DNA from: Emcibacter sp.
Lineage (GTDB): Bacteria > Pseudomonadota > Alphaproteobacteria > Sphingomonadales > Emcibacteraceae
DNA length: 64,000 nt
Assembly: GCA_021647465.1 (NCBI GenBank)
Contig: JAKIUQ010000003.1
Coordinates: 176,179-240,178, forward strand
Direction: 5' to 3'
Position 1 is the stretch's first letter; the number at the start of each line of letters is the position of its first letter. This document shows positions 43,270 to 52,461 of the stretch, piece after piece. A program made the translations under genes and the position numbers. The notes below the pieces were generated by a model that saw nothing but the letters and a program-made list of their open reading frames with translations, ran no database searches and had not been told where the DNA came from.

Positions 43270-44337
43270 ATGGATATTTCAACTTCGGATACGTCAACTC
43301 TGGATATGTCAACTCTGGGGCGGCTCGCAGAATTATGGCAAAGAGGAAAAGATTTCCTTGGGGTAGAACACGCCATTCTTGGCGGCGCGATGAGCTGGGT
43401 TTCCGAGCGAAATCTGGTGGCAGCCATATCCAATGCGGGCGGTTTTGGTGTGATAGCCTGCGGCAGCATGACCCCGGATTTGCTGGAGGATGAAATCACG
43501 GCGACCAAGGCGATGACCAGCAAACCCTTTGCGGTTAATCTGATCACCATGCATCCCATGATCAGTGAGCTTATCGATGTATGTCTGCGCCAGAAGATAT
43601 CTCATGTGGTGTTGGCCGGCGGCATTCCCGCGGCGGCGGATATCAAACGGATCAAAGAGGGCGGGGCCAAGGTTATTTGTTTTGCGCCGGCGCTTATTCT
43701 GGCAAAAAAACTAATCCGGTCTGGCGCGGATGCCCTCGTGATTGAAGGATCAGAGGCCGGCGGTCATATCGGGCCTGTTTCTACATCGGTTCTGGCGCAG
43801 GAAATCTTGCCCCACATTAAAGATGTTCCGGTTTTTGTGGCGGGCGGCATCGGGCGGGGCGACGTTATGGCGTCCTATCTTGAGATGGGCGCGTCCGGTG
43901 TACAGCTTGGCACGCTTTTTGTCTGTGCGACAGAATCCATTGCTCATGAAAATTTTAAAAAGGCTTTCCTGCGCGGTAATAGCCGCGATGCGATAACGTC
44001 TATACAGTTAGATCCGCGTTTTCCGGTGATTCCCGTACGGGCCTTGAAAAACAAGGCCTCAGAATCATTCCTGGAGGCGCAGCGCAGCGTCATTGCCAAG
44101 CATCAGGCGGGGCATATGGACATGAAGGAAGCGCAGCTTGAAATTGAACATTACTGGGCCGGTGCCTTGCGGCGGGCCGCGATTGATGGTGATGTGGACG
44201 GCGGTTCTTTAATGGCAGGTCAGATCGTCGGTCTGGTAAAGACGCAGCAGTCCACGCAAGAAATTATTGATGGGCTTGTGAAACAGGCCCATGATTATTT
44301 AAGTGATAATTTAAGCGATTATTTATCCGTAAATTGA
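43270..44337 (+). CDS. nitronate monooxygenase-like FMN enzyme
   Basis: A 355-residue TIM-barrel flavoprotein of the 2-nitropropane dioxygenase/FabK family: FLGVEHAILGGAMSWVSERN, AAISNAGGFGVIACGSM, KPFAVNLITMHP, ALVIEGSEAGGHIGP (family EGxEAGGHxG) and FVAGGIGRGDVMASYLEMGA. The first dozen residues (STSDTSTLDMSTL) are a small internal repeat; an alternative start lies in it. Substrate is unknown. It sits between lysC and ptsP, as in several alphaproteobacteria. Confidence 0.88.
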   Translation: MDISTSDTSTLDMSTLGRLAELWQRGKDFLGVEHAILGGAMSWVSERNLVAAISNAGGFGVIACGSMTPDLLEDEITATKAMTSKPFAVNLITMHPMISELIDVCLRQKISHVVLAGGIPAAADIKRIKEGGAKVICFAPALILAKKLIRSGADALVIEGSEAGGHIGPVSTSVLAQEILPHIKDVPVFVAGGIGRGDVMASYLEMGASGVQLGTLFVCATESIAHENFKKAFLRGNSRDAITSIQLDPRFPVIPVRALKNKASESFLEAQRSVIAKHQAGHMDMKEAQLEIEHYWAGALRRAAIDGDVDGGSLMAGQIVGLVKTQQSTQEIIDGLVKQAHDYLSDNLSDYLSVN

Positions 44338-44411
44338 TGTGATATAATATATAACATACATCTAAGAAATTTGGGGGGGTGGGGTATGAGACAATCTCGA
44401 GGAGGGGAATA

Positions 44412-46688
44412 GTGGCTCCGACAAACAATGCGCCTCGTCAGCTCTTAAGACGGTTGCATGGAATCATGGCGAGCGCCGGCAATGCCGAGCAGCGCCTGAC
44501 GGAGATCGTGCGCCTTGTTGCCAACAATATGATCGCCGAAGTTTGTTCGGTTTATTTTGTTCGCGGCGGGGAGATTCTGGAGCTGTTTGCCACCGAAGGT
44601 CTGAATAAATCCGCCATTCACAAGACAAGACTTCGGGTGGGCGAAGGGCTGGTGGGATATGTGGCGGCCACAGCAATGCCCCTGAATTTATCTAATGCCA
44701 AGAAACACCCCAGATACGTCTATCGCCCGGAAACGGGAGAAGAAATTTACCATTCCCTGATGGGGGTGCCGATTTTACGGGCGGGCAAGGTTGTCGGCGT
44801 TCTGGTGATTCAAAATAAAACCCAGCGTCATTATATACAGGAAGAAGAAGAATCATTGCAGACGGTGGCGATGGTTTTGGCGGAACTTGTGGCCAGCGGT
44901 GACTTGTTTAGCTCCAAAGAGCGTCAGGAAGCAACGCTGGAACGCGCCGCAACATCCCGATTTGTCGGGCAGGTTTTCGCCGAGGGTATGGCCGAAGGGG
45001 TGGCGGTATTTCACGAACCCAAAATCGAAGTGATCAAACATTTAACGGATGATGTGCCTGCCGAGAAAATACGACTTGAGGGCGCACTGGATTCCCTGCA
45101 GAAGCAGATAGAGAAAATGATGTCAGCGGAAGATGTCCGGCATCAGGGGGAGCACCGGGAAATCCTGGATGTTTACATGTTGTTTGCCAAGGATAAAGGC
45201 TGGAAATCAAACATAGAAGATATCATTGATTCTGGGTTGACAGCAGAAGCCGCCGTGGAAAAAGTTCAATTGAATAACAAGGTGCGTATGCAGAAAATAT
45301 CAGACCCCTATCTTCGGGAACGTTTGAGCGATCTGGATGATTTGGCCAATCGGTTAAACCGGCACCTCATGGGGCTGGCCGGCACGGCGGCGTCAAAAAC
45401 ATTGCCGGACAAGGCTATTCTGATTGCCGAAAATATGGGCCCTGCGGATTTACTTGACTATGATCGGGAAAGGCTTTGCGGCGTTGTTCTGCGGGATGGC
45501 TCACCCACGGCCCATGTGGCCATTGTTGCCCGCGCGCTTGGTATTCCCATGGTGGGCCAGATGGAAGAGGCTCTGTTAGAGGTTGCAGAGGGGGAAAATG
45601 TTATTATCAACGGTATTGATGGCGTTGTGTATTTTTCTCCGCCGCCGGAAATTCTGCAAAGTTACCGGGAGAATATTGAATCCCGTAATGTTATGCTGGC
45701 GGAATATGAGCAGCTTCGGGATAAACCGGCCAGAACGCTTGACGGGGTGGATGTGGCGCTTTTGGTCAATGCCGGATTAACCATCGATATGGATGGTTTG
45801 AAAAGATCCGGTGCCAGCGGCGTTGGTCTGTTTCGCACAGAATTTCAGTTCATGGTCAGCGCATCACTTCCCCGCGTTGGCCCGCAAGCGGAATTTTACC
45901 GTGACATTCTGGATTTGGCGGAAGGCAAGCCGGTTGTTTTTCGAACATTGGATATTGGCGGCGATAAGCCGGTTTCTTTTCTTAAAAGAGATGATGAGGC
46001 CAATCCGGCATTAGGTTGGCGCGCGATTCGTATCGCCTTTGACCGGCCCGCCTTGTTACGGTATCAGGTAAGGGCGTTACTGAATGCGGCGGCAGGACGG
46101 GAATTGAGTATTATGTTTCCGATGATTTCTGATGTCTCTGAATTCAAAATGGCCCGCGCTATTTTGAATAAAGAGATCGATCGTCAGGAAAAACGCTATA
46201 AAGGAAATAAGGATGCCTTACCGAAAAATATTCGCGTTGGCACCATGCTGGAGGTGCCGGCGTTAATCTGGCAATTGGATAATCTGTTGCCCCTGCTCGA
46301 CTTTGTTTCAGTGGGAAGCAATGATTTAATGCAGTTTTTCTTTGCCTGCGACCGGGAAAATCCAAAATTGGCCGGACGTTATGATCCTGTGTCACCGCCC
46401 GCTTTATTAATGCTGAAATCCATCGTTGATAAATGCAACGATTATAATGTGCCAATTACCTTGTGCGGGGAAATTGGCGGCAAGCCCATTACGGCACTTG
46501 CTCTGGTGGCTATTGGCTTTCGGCGCCTGTCTATTGCCCCCGCTTCTGTCGGCCCCGTAAAAATGATGATTCGCAGCATGGACTTATCCTCTGTTGAGCC
46601 ATATCTGGAAAGTTTGCTGAGTCGTTCTGATCACAGTTTGAGGGGCTTACTCACCACTTTTGCGAGAGATCATGACATTAAAGTCTAG
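44412..46688 (+). CDS. ptsP: PEP-protein phosphotransferase PtsP (nitrogen PTS enzyme I)
   Basis: PtsP is EI-Ntr, which passes phosphate from PEP to NPr and links carbon and nitrogen status. I place the start at the GTG at 44412 because GGAGGGG lies directly upstream; a GTG at 44379 is less likely. The 758-residue protein has an N-terminal GAF domain (residues about 15-165, LTEIVRLVANNMIAEVCSVY), the PEP-utiliser region with the phospho-His in LRDGSPTAHVAIVARALGIP, and the PEP-binding barrel with FRTEFQFM, FRTLDIGGDKPV, GTMLEVPALIWQLD and LCGEIGGKPITALALVAIGF. Confidence 0.95.
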   Translation: MAPTNNAPRQLLRRLHGIMASAGNAEQRLTEIVRLVANNMIAEVCSVYFVRGGEILELFATEGLNKSAIHKTRLRVGEGLVGYVAATAMPLNLSNAKKHPRYVYRPETGEEIYHSLMGVPILRAGKVVGVLVIQNKTQRHYIQEEEESLQTVAMVLAELVASGDLFSSKERQEATLERAATSRFVGQVFAEGMAEGVAVFHEPKIEVIKHLTDDVPAEKIRLEGALDSLQKQIEKMMSAEDVRHQGEHREILDVYMLFAKDKGWKSNIEDIIDSGLTAEAAVEKVQLNNKVRMQKISDPYLRERLSDLDDLANRLNRHLMGLAGTAASKTLPDKAILIAENMGPADLLDYDRERLCGVVLRDGSPTAHVAIVARALGIPMVGQMEEALLEVAEGENVIINGIDGVVYFSPPPEILQSYRENIESRNVMLAEYEQLRDKPARTLDGVDVALLVNAGLTIDMDGLKRSGASGVGLFRTEFQFMVSASLPRVGPQAEFYRDILDLAEGKPVVFRTLDIGGDKPVSFLKRDDEANPALGWRAIRIAFDRPALLRYQVRALLNAAAGRELSIMFPMISDVSEFKMARAILNKEIDRQEKRYKGNKDALPKNIRVGTMLEVPALIWQLDNLLPLLDFVSVGSNDLMQFFFACDRENPKLAGRYDPVSPPALLMLKSIVDKCNDYNVPITLCGEIGGKPITALALVAIGFRRLSIAPASVGPVKMMIRSMDLSSVEPYLESLLSRSDHSLRGLLTTFARDHDIKV

Positions 46689-46973
46689 GTTTTTGGGTAT
46701 TTTATCCTTAAATTAAGCCTATTTGCCGATTTTTATTGACTCTTTAAATGAGTCTACTGTTCACTCATTCTATAAAAATAAACATAGACCCTTCAGCAAA
46801 CGATGAAGAAATGGTTAATTTTAATCATTTTGAGTCTAACGGTTAATAAATTAGCAAATATTTTAGGGTAGGGTGCATACAAACGTAAGAATTATGAGTC
46901 GGGCTATAAATCGAATAAATATAAACAAAAGCCCGGTTCAGAATGTTTGATGAAATAGTTGGGATAGAGAAAA
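46689..46973 (+). promoter_or_regulatory. promoter region upstream of the RodZ-like gene
   Basis: A 285-bp AT-rich gap. It holds four GANTC sequences (46738-46742, 46750-46754, 46832-46836, 46896-46900), the CcrM methylation site of alphaproteobacteria; the first two form the inverted repeat GACTC-N7-GAGTC. A TTGACT also occurs at 46737-46742 but lacks a clear -10. No terminator for ptsP is visible. Confidence 0.4.
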
Positions 46974-47930
46974 GTGAATCAAGATATAATCTTGGGAAAT
47001 AATGTCGATTTCGGAACGTCACAGGATGGCGGCGAAAATATTGATGTTATTGAACATAAGATCACAATAGGACAAAAGCTTTTTCAGGCTCGGAATGACC
47101 TGATTGAACCTGACCTTGAAAAAATTTCTCATGAATTATGTATCCGGCCCCATTTGTTGGCCGCGCTGGAACAGAATGATTTTAACAAATTTCCATCGTC
47201 TTGCTATGCGGTGGGGTTTCTGAAAAATTATGCGGCATATCTTGGACTGGACGTAAAGCAGATTGTTTCCCAATATAAAAAAGAATTTCAGGGCAGCACC
47301 AAAAAAGTTGATCTGGTCTTTCTGGAAGTAGAACAAAAACATAATTATACCCAAAAACTGGTCGTATCGATGGCTATATTGAGCATCATTGTCGTTTATG
47401 GGATATGGCATTCCACCAATAACAATAAGAATTTATTATTTTCCGCTTTGCCGGATGTGTCTGAGGTGGCATCGAATATATTGATCTCTAACAGCGAAGC
47501 TGATCAGGGATATGGGGAAAGAACAGTCCCGGCACCAGAGAAACAGCCAGAGAAACAACCAGAAAAACAAACAGCAAAAAAGGATGGCTTTCAGTTGGTT
47601 CAACAGGCACAGGCCGCCCCCATAATGAAAAACCCTAATGCCCCCGCCCTTCCGTCAGAGCAAATCCGCTTGTCTGTTCGGGGCGACACATGGGTGCGCA
47701 TTGTTGGTGCGGACAGTGAAATACTGGTGGACCGGGTTTTGCTTGCGGGGGAAGAATTCTATTTGTCAAACAGGGCCGGTATGAAATTAATGACCAGCAA
47801 TGCCGGCGCAGTATCACTCTATGTGGACGGGGCGGCGGCGCAGACCCTTGGAAAACAAGGCGAAGTTCGGGACAATATCAGTCTGGACAAACGGGATCTT
47901 ATCCTGAAAACGGCTTTATTGACCTATTAA
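46974..47930 (+). CDS. RodZ-like helix-turn-helix membrane protein
   Basis: A 318-residue protein with RodZ architecture: an N-terminal HTH_25 domain (TIGQKLFQARNDLIEPDLEK, then HLLAALEQNDFNKFPSSCYA), one transmembrane helix (KLVVSMAILSIIVVYGIWHS, around residues 123-142), a linker with three PEKQ repeats, and a C-terminal DUF4115-like beta domain (IRLSVRGDTWVRIVGADSEI). RodZ anchors MreB and sets rod shape. The start is a GTG. It follows ptsP and precedes ispG, an order shared with other alphaproteobacteria. Confidence 0.88.
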   Translation: MNQDIILGNNVDFGTSQDGGENIDVIEHKITIGQKLFQARNDLIEPDLEKISHELCIRPHLLAALEQNDFNKFPSSCYAVGFLKNYAAYLGLDVKQIVSQYKKEFQGSTKKVDLVFLEVEQKHNYTQKLVVSMAILSIIVVYGIWHSTNNNKNLLFSALPDVSEVASNILISNSEADQGYGERTVPAPEKQPEKQPEKQTAKKDGFQLVQQAQAAPIMKNPNAPALPSEQIRLSVRGDTWVRIVGADSEILVDRVLLAGEEFYLSNRAGMKLMTSNAGAVSLYVDGAAAQTLGKQGEVRDNISLDKRDLILKTALLTY

Positions 47931-48060
47931 AAATATTTCTGTTAAAATTTCTTTGTAAAAACATATGGCATATTCATGATTCCCCTTGATATTCGCGGAA
48001 ACATTTCGCATGTTTACGTCAAATGATATCATAAAATTTAAATCAGGAATTTGACGGCAT

Positions 48061-49179
48061 ATGAGCATACGACCATACCGTGACATTTTGCGCCGGAAAT
48101 CACGGCAGATCATGGTGGGGGATGTTCCCGTGGGTGGGGATGCGCCCATCTCGGTTCAAACCATGACCAACAGCCTGACCACTGATGTGAAGGCGACGAT
48201 TGACCAGATCAGGCAGGCCGCAGAGGCCGGTGCGGATATTGTTCGTGTTTCCTGCCCGGACAAGGAATCAACGGTCGCTTTGCGCGATATTATTCCCGAA
48301 GTTTCGGTGCCCATCGTTGCGGATATTCATTTCCATTACAAACGGGCTATTGAGGCGGCAGAGGCGGGCGCGGCCTGCCTGCGGATTAATCCGGGAAATA
48401 TCGGGTCCGAGGGTCGGGTGCGCGACGTCGTCAAGGCGGCGAAGGATCATGGCTGTTCCATGCGGATCGGGGTGAATGCGGGATCGCTGGAAAAGCATCT
48501 TCTGGAACAATATGGCGAGCCTTGCCCCGATGCCATGGTGCAGAGCGCGCTGGAACATGCGCGAATTTTGGAAGATAATGATTTCTTTGATTTTAAAATT
48601 AGCGTCAAGGCTTCGGATGTATTTCTAGCGGTCGCGGCCTATCAGGGTTTGGCAGAGGCGTGTGATTACCCCCTGCATTTAGGCATTACCGAGGCGGGCG
48701 CCTTGCGTGCGGGTACGGTGAAATCCTCTATTGGTATGGGCATGCTGCTTTGGTCGGGTATTGGCGATACGATCCGTGTATCCTTGTCGGCGGATCCGGT
48801 GGAAGAAGTCAAGGTTGGCTTTGATCTGTTGAAAACTCTGGATATTCGTCACCGGGGGGTCAGGATTATATCCTGCCCCTCTTGCGCGCGCCAGGCCTAT
48901 CCGGTCATTAAAACCGTGGAATTGCTGGAACGCAGACTGGATCATATTACAACGCCGCTTAGTTTGAGCATCATTGGCTGTGTGGTCAATGGCCCGGGCG
49001 AAGCGCGAGAGACGGACATTGGCCTGACCGGCGGCGGCAATGGTAATCATATGGTGTATCTGAATGGGATGTCGGATCATAAAATTGATGATAACGGGCT
49101 TGTGGAACATATTGTGGCTCTGGTTGAGAAAAAGGCTGCTGAATTAGAGGCAGAGCAGATCAAAGATCAAGGAGAGTAA
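48061..49179 (+). CDS. ispG: 4-hydroxy-3-methylbut-2-enyl diphosphate synthase IspG
   Basis: IspG (GcpE) is the 4Fe-4S enzyme that converts MEcPP to HMBPP in the MEP isoprenoid pathway. The 372-residue protein has QTMTNSLTTDVKATIDQIRQ, RINPGNIGSEGRVRDV, and the cluster cysteines in ISCPSCARQAYPVIKTVELL and IIGCVVNGPGEARETDIGLT. Length is normal for the bacterial type. It is 130 bp after the RodZ-like gene and 4 bp before hisS. RodZ-ispG-hisS order is common. Confidence 0.97.
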   Translation: MSIRPYRDILRRKSRQIMVGDVPVGGDAPISVQTMTNSLTTDVKATIDQIRQAAEAGADIVRVSCPDKESTVALRDIIPEVSVPIVADIHFHYKRAIEAAEAGAACLRINPGNIGSEGRVRDVVKAAKDHGCSMRIGVNAGSLEKHLLEQYGEPCPDAMVQSALEHARILEDNDFFDFKISVKASDVFLAVAAYQGLAEACDYPLHLGITEAGALRAGTVKSSIGMGMLLWSGIGDTIRVSLSADPVEEVKVGFDLLKTLDIRHRGVRIISCPSCARQAYPVIKTVELLERRLDHITTPLSLSIIGCVVNGPGEARETDIGLTGGGNGNHMVYLNGMSDHKIDDNGLVEHIVALVEKKAAELEAEQIKDQGE

Positions 49180-49183
49180 CCCA

Positions 49184-50473
49184 GTGGCGAAAGCACAAAA
49201 GGGCCCTAAATTACAACCCGTAAGGGGCACCCATGACATCATGGGCGACAAGGCACGGACATTTCGGTTTATAAATAAGGTCTTTCAGGATATTGCCAAA
49301 CGCTTTGGCCATGAAGAAATCAGCACGCCTATCTTCGAATTTACCGAGGTGTTTAACCGCACCCTCGGCGAAACATCCGATGTGGTCTCCAAAGAGATGT
49401 ATACATTTGAAGACCGGGGCGGGGAATCTTTGACCCTGCGGCCGGAATATACCGCCGGCATTGCCCGCGCCTTTATATCAAATGGCCTGCAACAATCTTT
49501 GCCGTGCAAATTTTTTGGTTTTGGCCCTATGTTTCGGTATGAACGGCCCCAAAAAGGCCGGATGCGCCAATTCCATCAAATTGACGTTGAAATATTGGGC
49601 GTGCCGGAACCACAGGCGGATATAGAGGTTTTGGCACTTGCCGCAACACTTCTTGATAAGCTTGGCTTAAAGGATGACGTGACTTTGGAAATTAACAGTC
49701 TTGGCGATAAAGAAAGCCGGGATAATTATCGGGATGCCTTGGTTGAGTACTTTACCGCCCATAAGGATGGTTTGAGCGAAGACAGCCTGACCCGCTTGGA
49801 AAAAAACCCTATGCGTATCTTGGACAGCAAGGATGACGGCGACCGCGCGCTCGTGGAAAATGCCCCGCGTATTTCCGACTATTATAACGAGGCAACCAAA
49901 GCCTTCTTTGATGAGGTGCGGGTGGGTCTGGACGCGCTTGATATTACCTATGTCATCAACGAACGTCTGGTGCGCGGCCTTGATTATTACAGCCATACGG
50001 CCTTTGAATTTATCACTACAAAACTTGGCGCACAGGGAACGGTTCTGGCAGGCGGTCGTTATGACGGTCTGATCGAAAAGATGGGCGGCCCTGCTACGGC
50101 GGGCATTGGTTGGGCGGCGGGCATGGAACGTCTGGCGGAATTGGTTGCGCCGGATTTGGTACCGGCCCCGGCACGGCCCATTGCGGTCGTGCCTGTCGGG
50201 GCAACCTGTCAGGCAAAAGCGATCGAGATCGCGCAGCAATTGCGGTCTGCGGGTCACCGGATTGAAATGTCTTACCGCGGAAATATGGCAAAACGCCTGA
50301 AGCGGGCCAATAAAGTCCATGCCAATGAAGCCGTGATTATTGGCGAAGATGAACTCGCCCGCGGCAGGGTCATGATCAAGAATTTAAATGATGGCAACCA
50401 ACAGGAAGTCGTTTTGGACGAGGTCTTGAATTATCTAAACCTGTATCTTTCTCTGGAAGTTAAAAAATTATGA
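49184..50473 (+). CDS. hisS: histidyl-tRNA synthetase
   Basis: HisS charges tRNA-His. The 429-residue class II synthetase has motif 1 near FEFTEVFNRTLGETSDVV, motif 2 MFRYERPQKGRMRQFHQIDV, the histidine-site sequences LVRGLDYYSHTAFEFITTKL, and motif 3 AAGMERLAELV, with the C-terminal anticodon domain. The start is a GTG with a GGAGAG ribosome site. It overlaps prfA by 4 bp. Confidence 0.97.
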   Translation: MAKAQKGPKLQPVRGTHDIMGDKARTFRFINKVFQDIAKRFGHEEISTPIFEFTEVFNRTLGETSDVVSKEMYTFEDRGGESLTLRPEYTAGIARAFISNGLQQSLPCKFFGFGPMFRYERPQKGRMRQFHQIDVEILGVPEPQADIEVLALAATLLDKLGLKDDVTLEINSLGDKESRDNYRDALVEYFTAHKDGLSEDSLTRLEKNPMRILDSKDDGDRALVENAPRISDYYNEATKAFFDEVRVGLDALDITYVINERLVRGLDYYSHTAFEFITTKLGAQGTVLAGGRYDGLIEKMGGPATAGIGWAAGMERLAELVAPDLVPAPARPIAVVPVGATCQAKAIEIAQQLRSAGHRIEMSYRGNMAKRLKRANKVHANEAVIIGEDELARGRVMIKNLNDGNQQEVVLDEVLNYLNLYLSLEVKKL

Positions 50474-51543
50474 TACCTCAAGAACGGCTACAACAATTGA
50501 TCACCCGTCATGAAGAATTGGAACATATGATGTCCCAGTCGGCGGCATTATCTTCTGATGAGATCGTTGCCCTGTCCAAGGAATATGCCGATCTGACCCC
50601 GATCGTGAAGCTGGCCCATGATTATTTGTCCCTGATCCGTGAAATGCAGGAATTGGCCGAAATGATCACGGACAGCGATGGGGAGATGAAAGAGCTGGCA
50701 GAAATGGAACTGCCAGAGTTGAAAAAAAAGCTTCCCGCCCTTGAACGGGAAATGGAAATCATGCTTCTGCCCAAAGATGTCGATGATGATAAAAACGCGC
50801 TATTGGAAATTCGCGCCGGGACCGGCGGGGATGAGGCCGCCCTTTTTGCCGGTGACCTGTTCCGCATGTATCAGCGGTTTGCCCTTTTGGAAGGCTGGAA
50901 ATTTAATGTGGTCAGCTCCTCCAGCAGCGATGTGGGCGGCTTTAAAGAAGTGATCATTTCCGTGTCGGGCAAAGGCGTTTTTGCCAAGCTTAAATATGAA
51001 TCAGGCGGCCACCGTGTTCAGCGGATTCCGGAAACAGAAACCGGCGGGCGTATCCATACGTCGGCGGCGACCGTGGCCGTGATGCCCGAAGTGGAAGAGG
51101 TTGATATCAAGCTTGATGACAAGGATATCCGTATCGATATTTTTCGCGCCAGCGGCCCCGGAGGCCAGAGCGTTAATACCACCGATAGTGCGGTGCGATT
51201 GACCCATCTTCCCACAGGGATTACGGTTCAGCAGCAGGATGAAAAATCCCAGCTTAAAAATCGCCAGAAGGCCATGAAAGTTCTTATGGCGCGCGTCTAT
51301 GATGCCGAACGGGCCAAGCGGGATGCCATAAGATCCGCAGATCGCAAAGAACAAGTGGGCAGCGGGGACAGGTCAGGCCGCATTCGGACCTATAATTTCC
51401 CCCAAGGACGCCTGACGGATCACCGGATTAATCTGACGTTATATAAATTGGATCAAATCGTCGCCGGCGACGCATTGGGCGAGGTTATCACCGCATTAAT
51501 CACCGAAGATCAGGCCGCGCAGATGGCTGAAATGAACAGCTGA
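50470..51543 (+). CDS. prfA: peptide chain release factor 1
   Basis: RF1 reads UAA and UAG stop codons and triggers peptide release. The 357-residue protein has EIRAGTGGDEAALFAGDLFR and the peptide-release motif GGQ in FRASGPGGQSVNTTDSAVRL. The codon-recognition loop lies in the middle domain, as in RF1 (HRVQRIPETETGGRIHTSAA). The GGQ Gln is methylated by PrmC, encoded about 0.9 kb downstream. It overlaps hisS by 4 bp. Confidence 0.97.
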   Translation: MIPQERLQQLITRHEELEHMMSQSAALSSDEIVALSKEYADLTPIVKLAHDYLSLIREMQELAEMITDSDGEMKELAEMELPELKKKLPALEREMEIMLLPKDVDDDKNALLEIRAGTGGDEAALFAGDLFRMYQRFALLEGWKFNVVSSSSSDVGGFKEVIISVSGKGVFAKLKYESGGHRVQRIPETETGGRIHTSAATVAVMPEVEEVDIKLDDKDIRIDIFRASGPGGQSVNTTDSAVRLTHLPTGITVQQQDEKSQLKNRQKAMKVLMARVYDAERAKRDAIRSADRKEQVGSGDRSGRIRTYNFPQGRLTDHRINLTLYKLDQIVAGDALGEVITALITEDQAAQMAEMNS

Positions 51544-52398
51544 TCATTTGTTTTTCTGCGTTTTTCCGGTCTGGGCAATGGCCGCTTTTAATTGGTCAAA
51601 TGCGCCCGAATATTTTTGTATCAAGGCCGTTTGGGCGTTGGTGCAGGGGACCGCAGGATCGACAGTGCGATCAAGGAGGTCAAGACGCTGCCATTGATCC
51701 GCGTCCAAGGCAAAATGCCTGTTGCTCAATAGCCCTTGCGGGGTTTCGTAAAAATAACGCAGCATACGGTTATAATCAGAAGGACAAAAACCTGCGCGAC
51801 CCAATATGTGCCCAGTGACCTTGTCCGCATCCAATTCATGCTCTGCCTTAATGATATCGGTTTTATTAACCGCATAATCATAATTTTTATTCTGATATCC
51901 GGGCCGTTCACTGATGCCCAGGCTGGAACCCGGGCCTTTATCGTGAAAGCTGCCGGTGGCTTGGGGCACATTTGTTTCATCAGGATATTGAGGCCGGATA
52001 ATTGATTTCAAATAGTCCCCCGAAGAGGGTCGTTCCTGATCAGACCGCTCCCCTTCTGGCAGTGGCGGCGTTGAAAAATTGTCCAGCCCTATATGCGCCG
52101 TCATATGGGCCATCGTCGCCACCAATTGATTTAATGTCTTCATATGTTTTAAGAGCTTATAAGAAAAATGGATCGATGTGGGGGTGGCGCTCATCACATG
52201 TTTTTCATTTGTTGTGATATAGACCGTTATGTCATGACCAATGCCGCTGGCTTTGGTAAGGCGGCTTTGAATGTCCTGAAGGAAGGCTGTTTCTATAGGG
52301 CTTTTAGCAGAGTTTTGGGCTGAAGCGGGGAATATAACAGTATATGCGGCGATGAGGCCGCCGGTCAAAATTTTCGAAATAATATTGTCTGTTTTCAT
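51544..52398 (-). CDS. M48-peptidase-like secreted protein with degenerate zinc motif
   Basis: A 284-residue protein from the ATG at 52398: an N-terminal signal (IISKILTGGLIAAYTVIFPA, then SAQ) and a body like M48 metallopeptidases. The normal HExxH is replaced by HMTAH in LVATMAHMTAHIGLDNFS, so the two zinc His remain but the catalytic Glu is Met. The third-ligand region is kept as AEHELDADKVTGHILGRAGF, fitting E-x-x-A-D. It probably folds like an M48 protease but cannot act by the normal mechanism. It lies between prfA and prmC in reverse orientation. Confidence 0.75.
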   Translation of the reverse strand: MKTDNIISKILTGGLIAAYTVIFPASAQNSAKSPIETAFLQDIQSRLTKASGIGHDITVYITTNEKHVMSATPTSIHFSYKLLKHMKTLNQLVATMAHMTAHIGLDNFSTPPLPEGERSDQERPSSGDYLKSIIRPQYPDETNVPQATGSFHDKGPGSSLGISERPGYQNKNYDYAVNKTDIIKAEHELDADKVTGHILGRAGFCPSDYNRMLRYFYETPQGLLSNRHFALDADQWQRLDLLDRTVDPAVPCTNAQTALIQKYSGAFDQLKAAIAQTGKTQKNK

Positions 52399-52461
52399 AA
52401 GGTTTCTCACTATGCTATGACACAAACCATAGCATTAAAATCAGGATGAATAAAATTAAAT

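Noticed and set aside
51544..52398. treating the M48-like gene as a pseudogene
   Set aside because: The frame is intact, has a signal peptide, and keeps the other zinc-ligand motifs, so loss of one Glu points to a pseudo-enzyme rather than decay.
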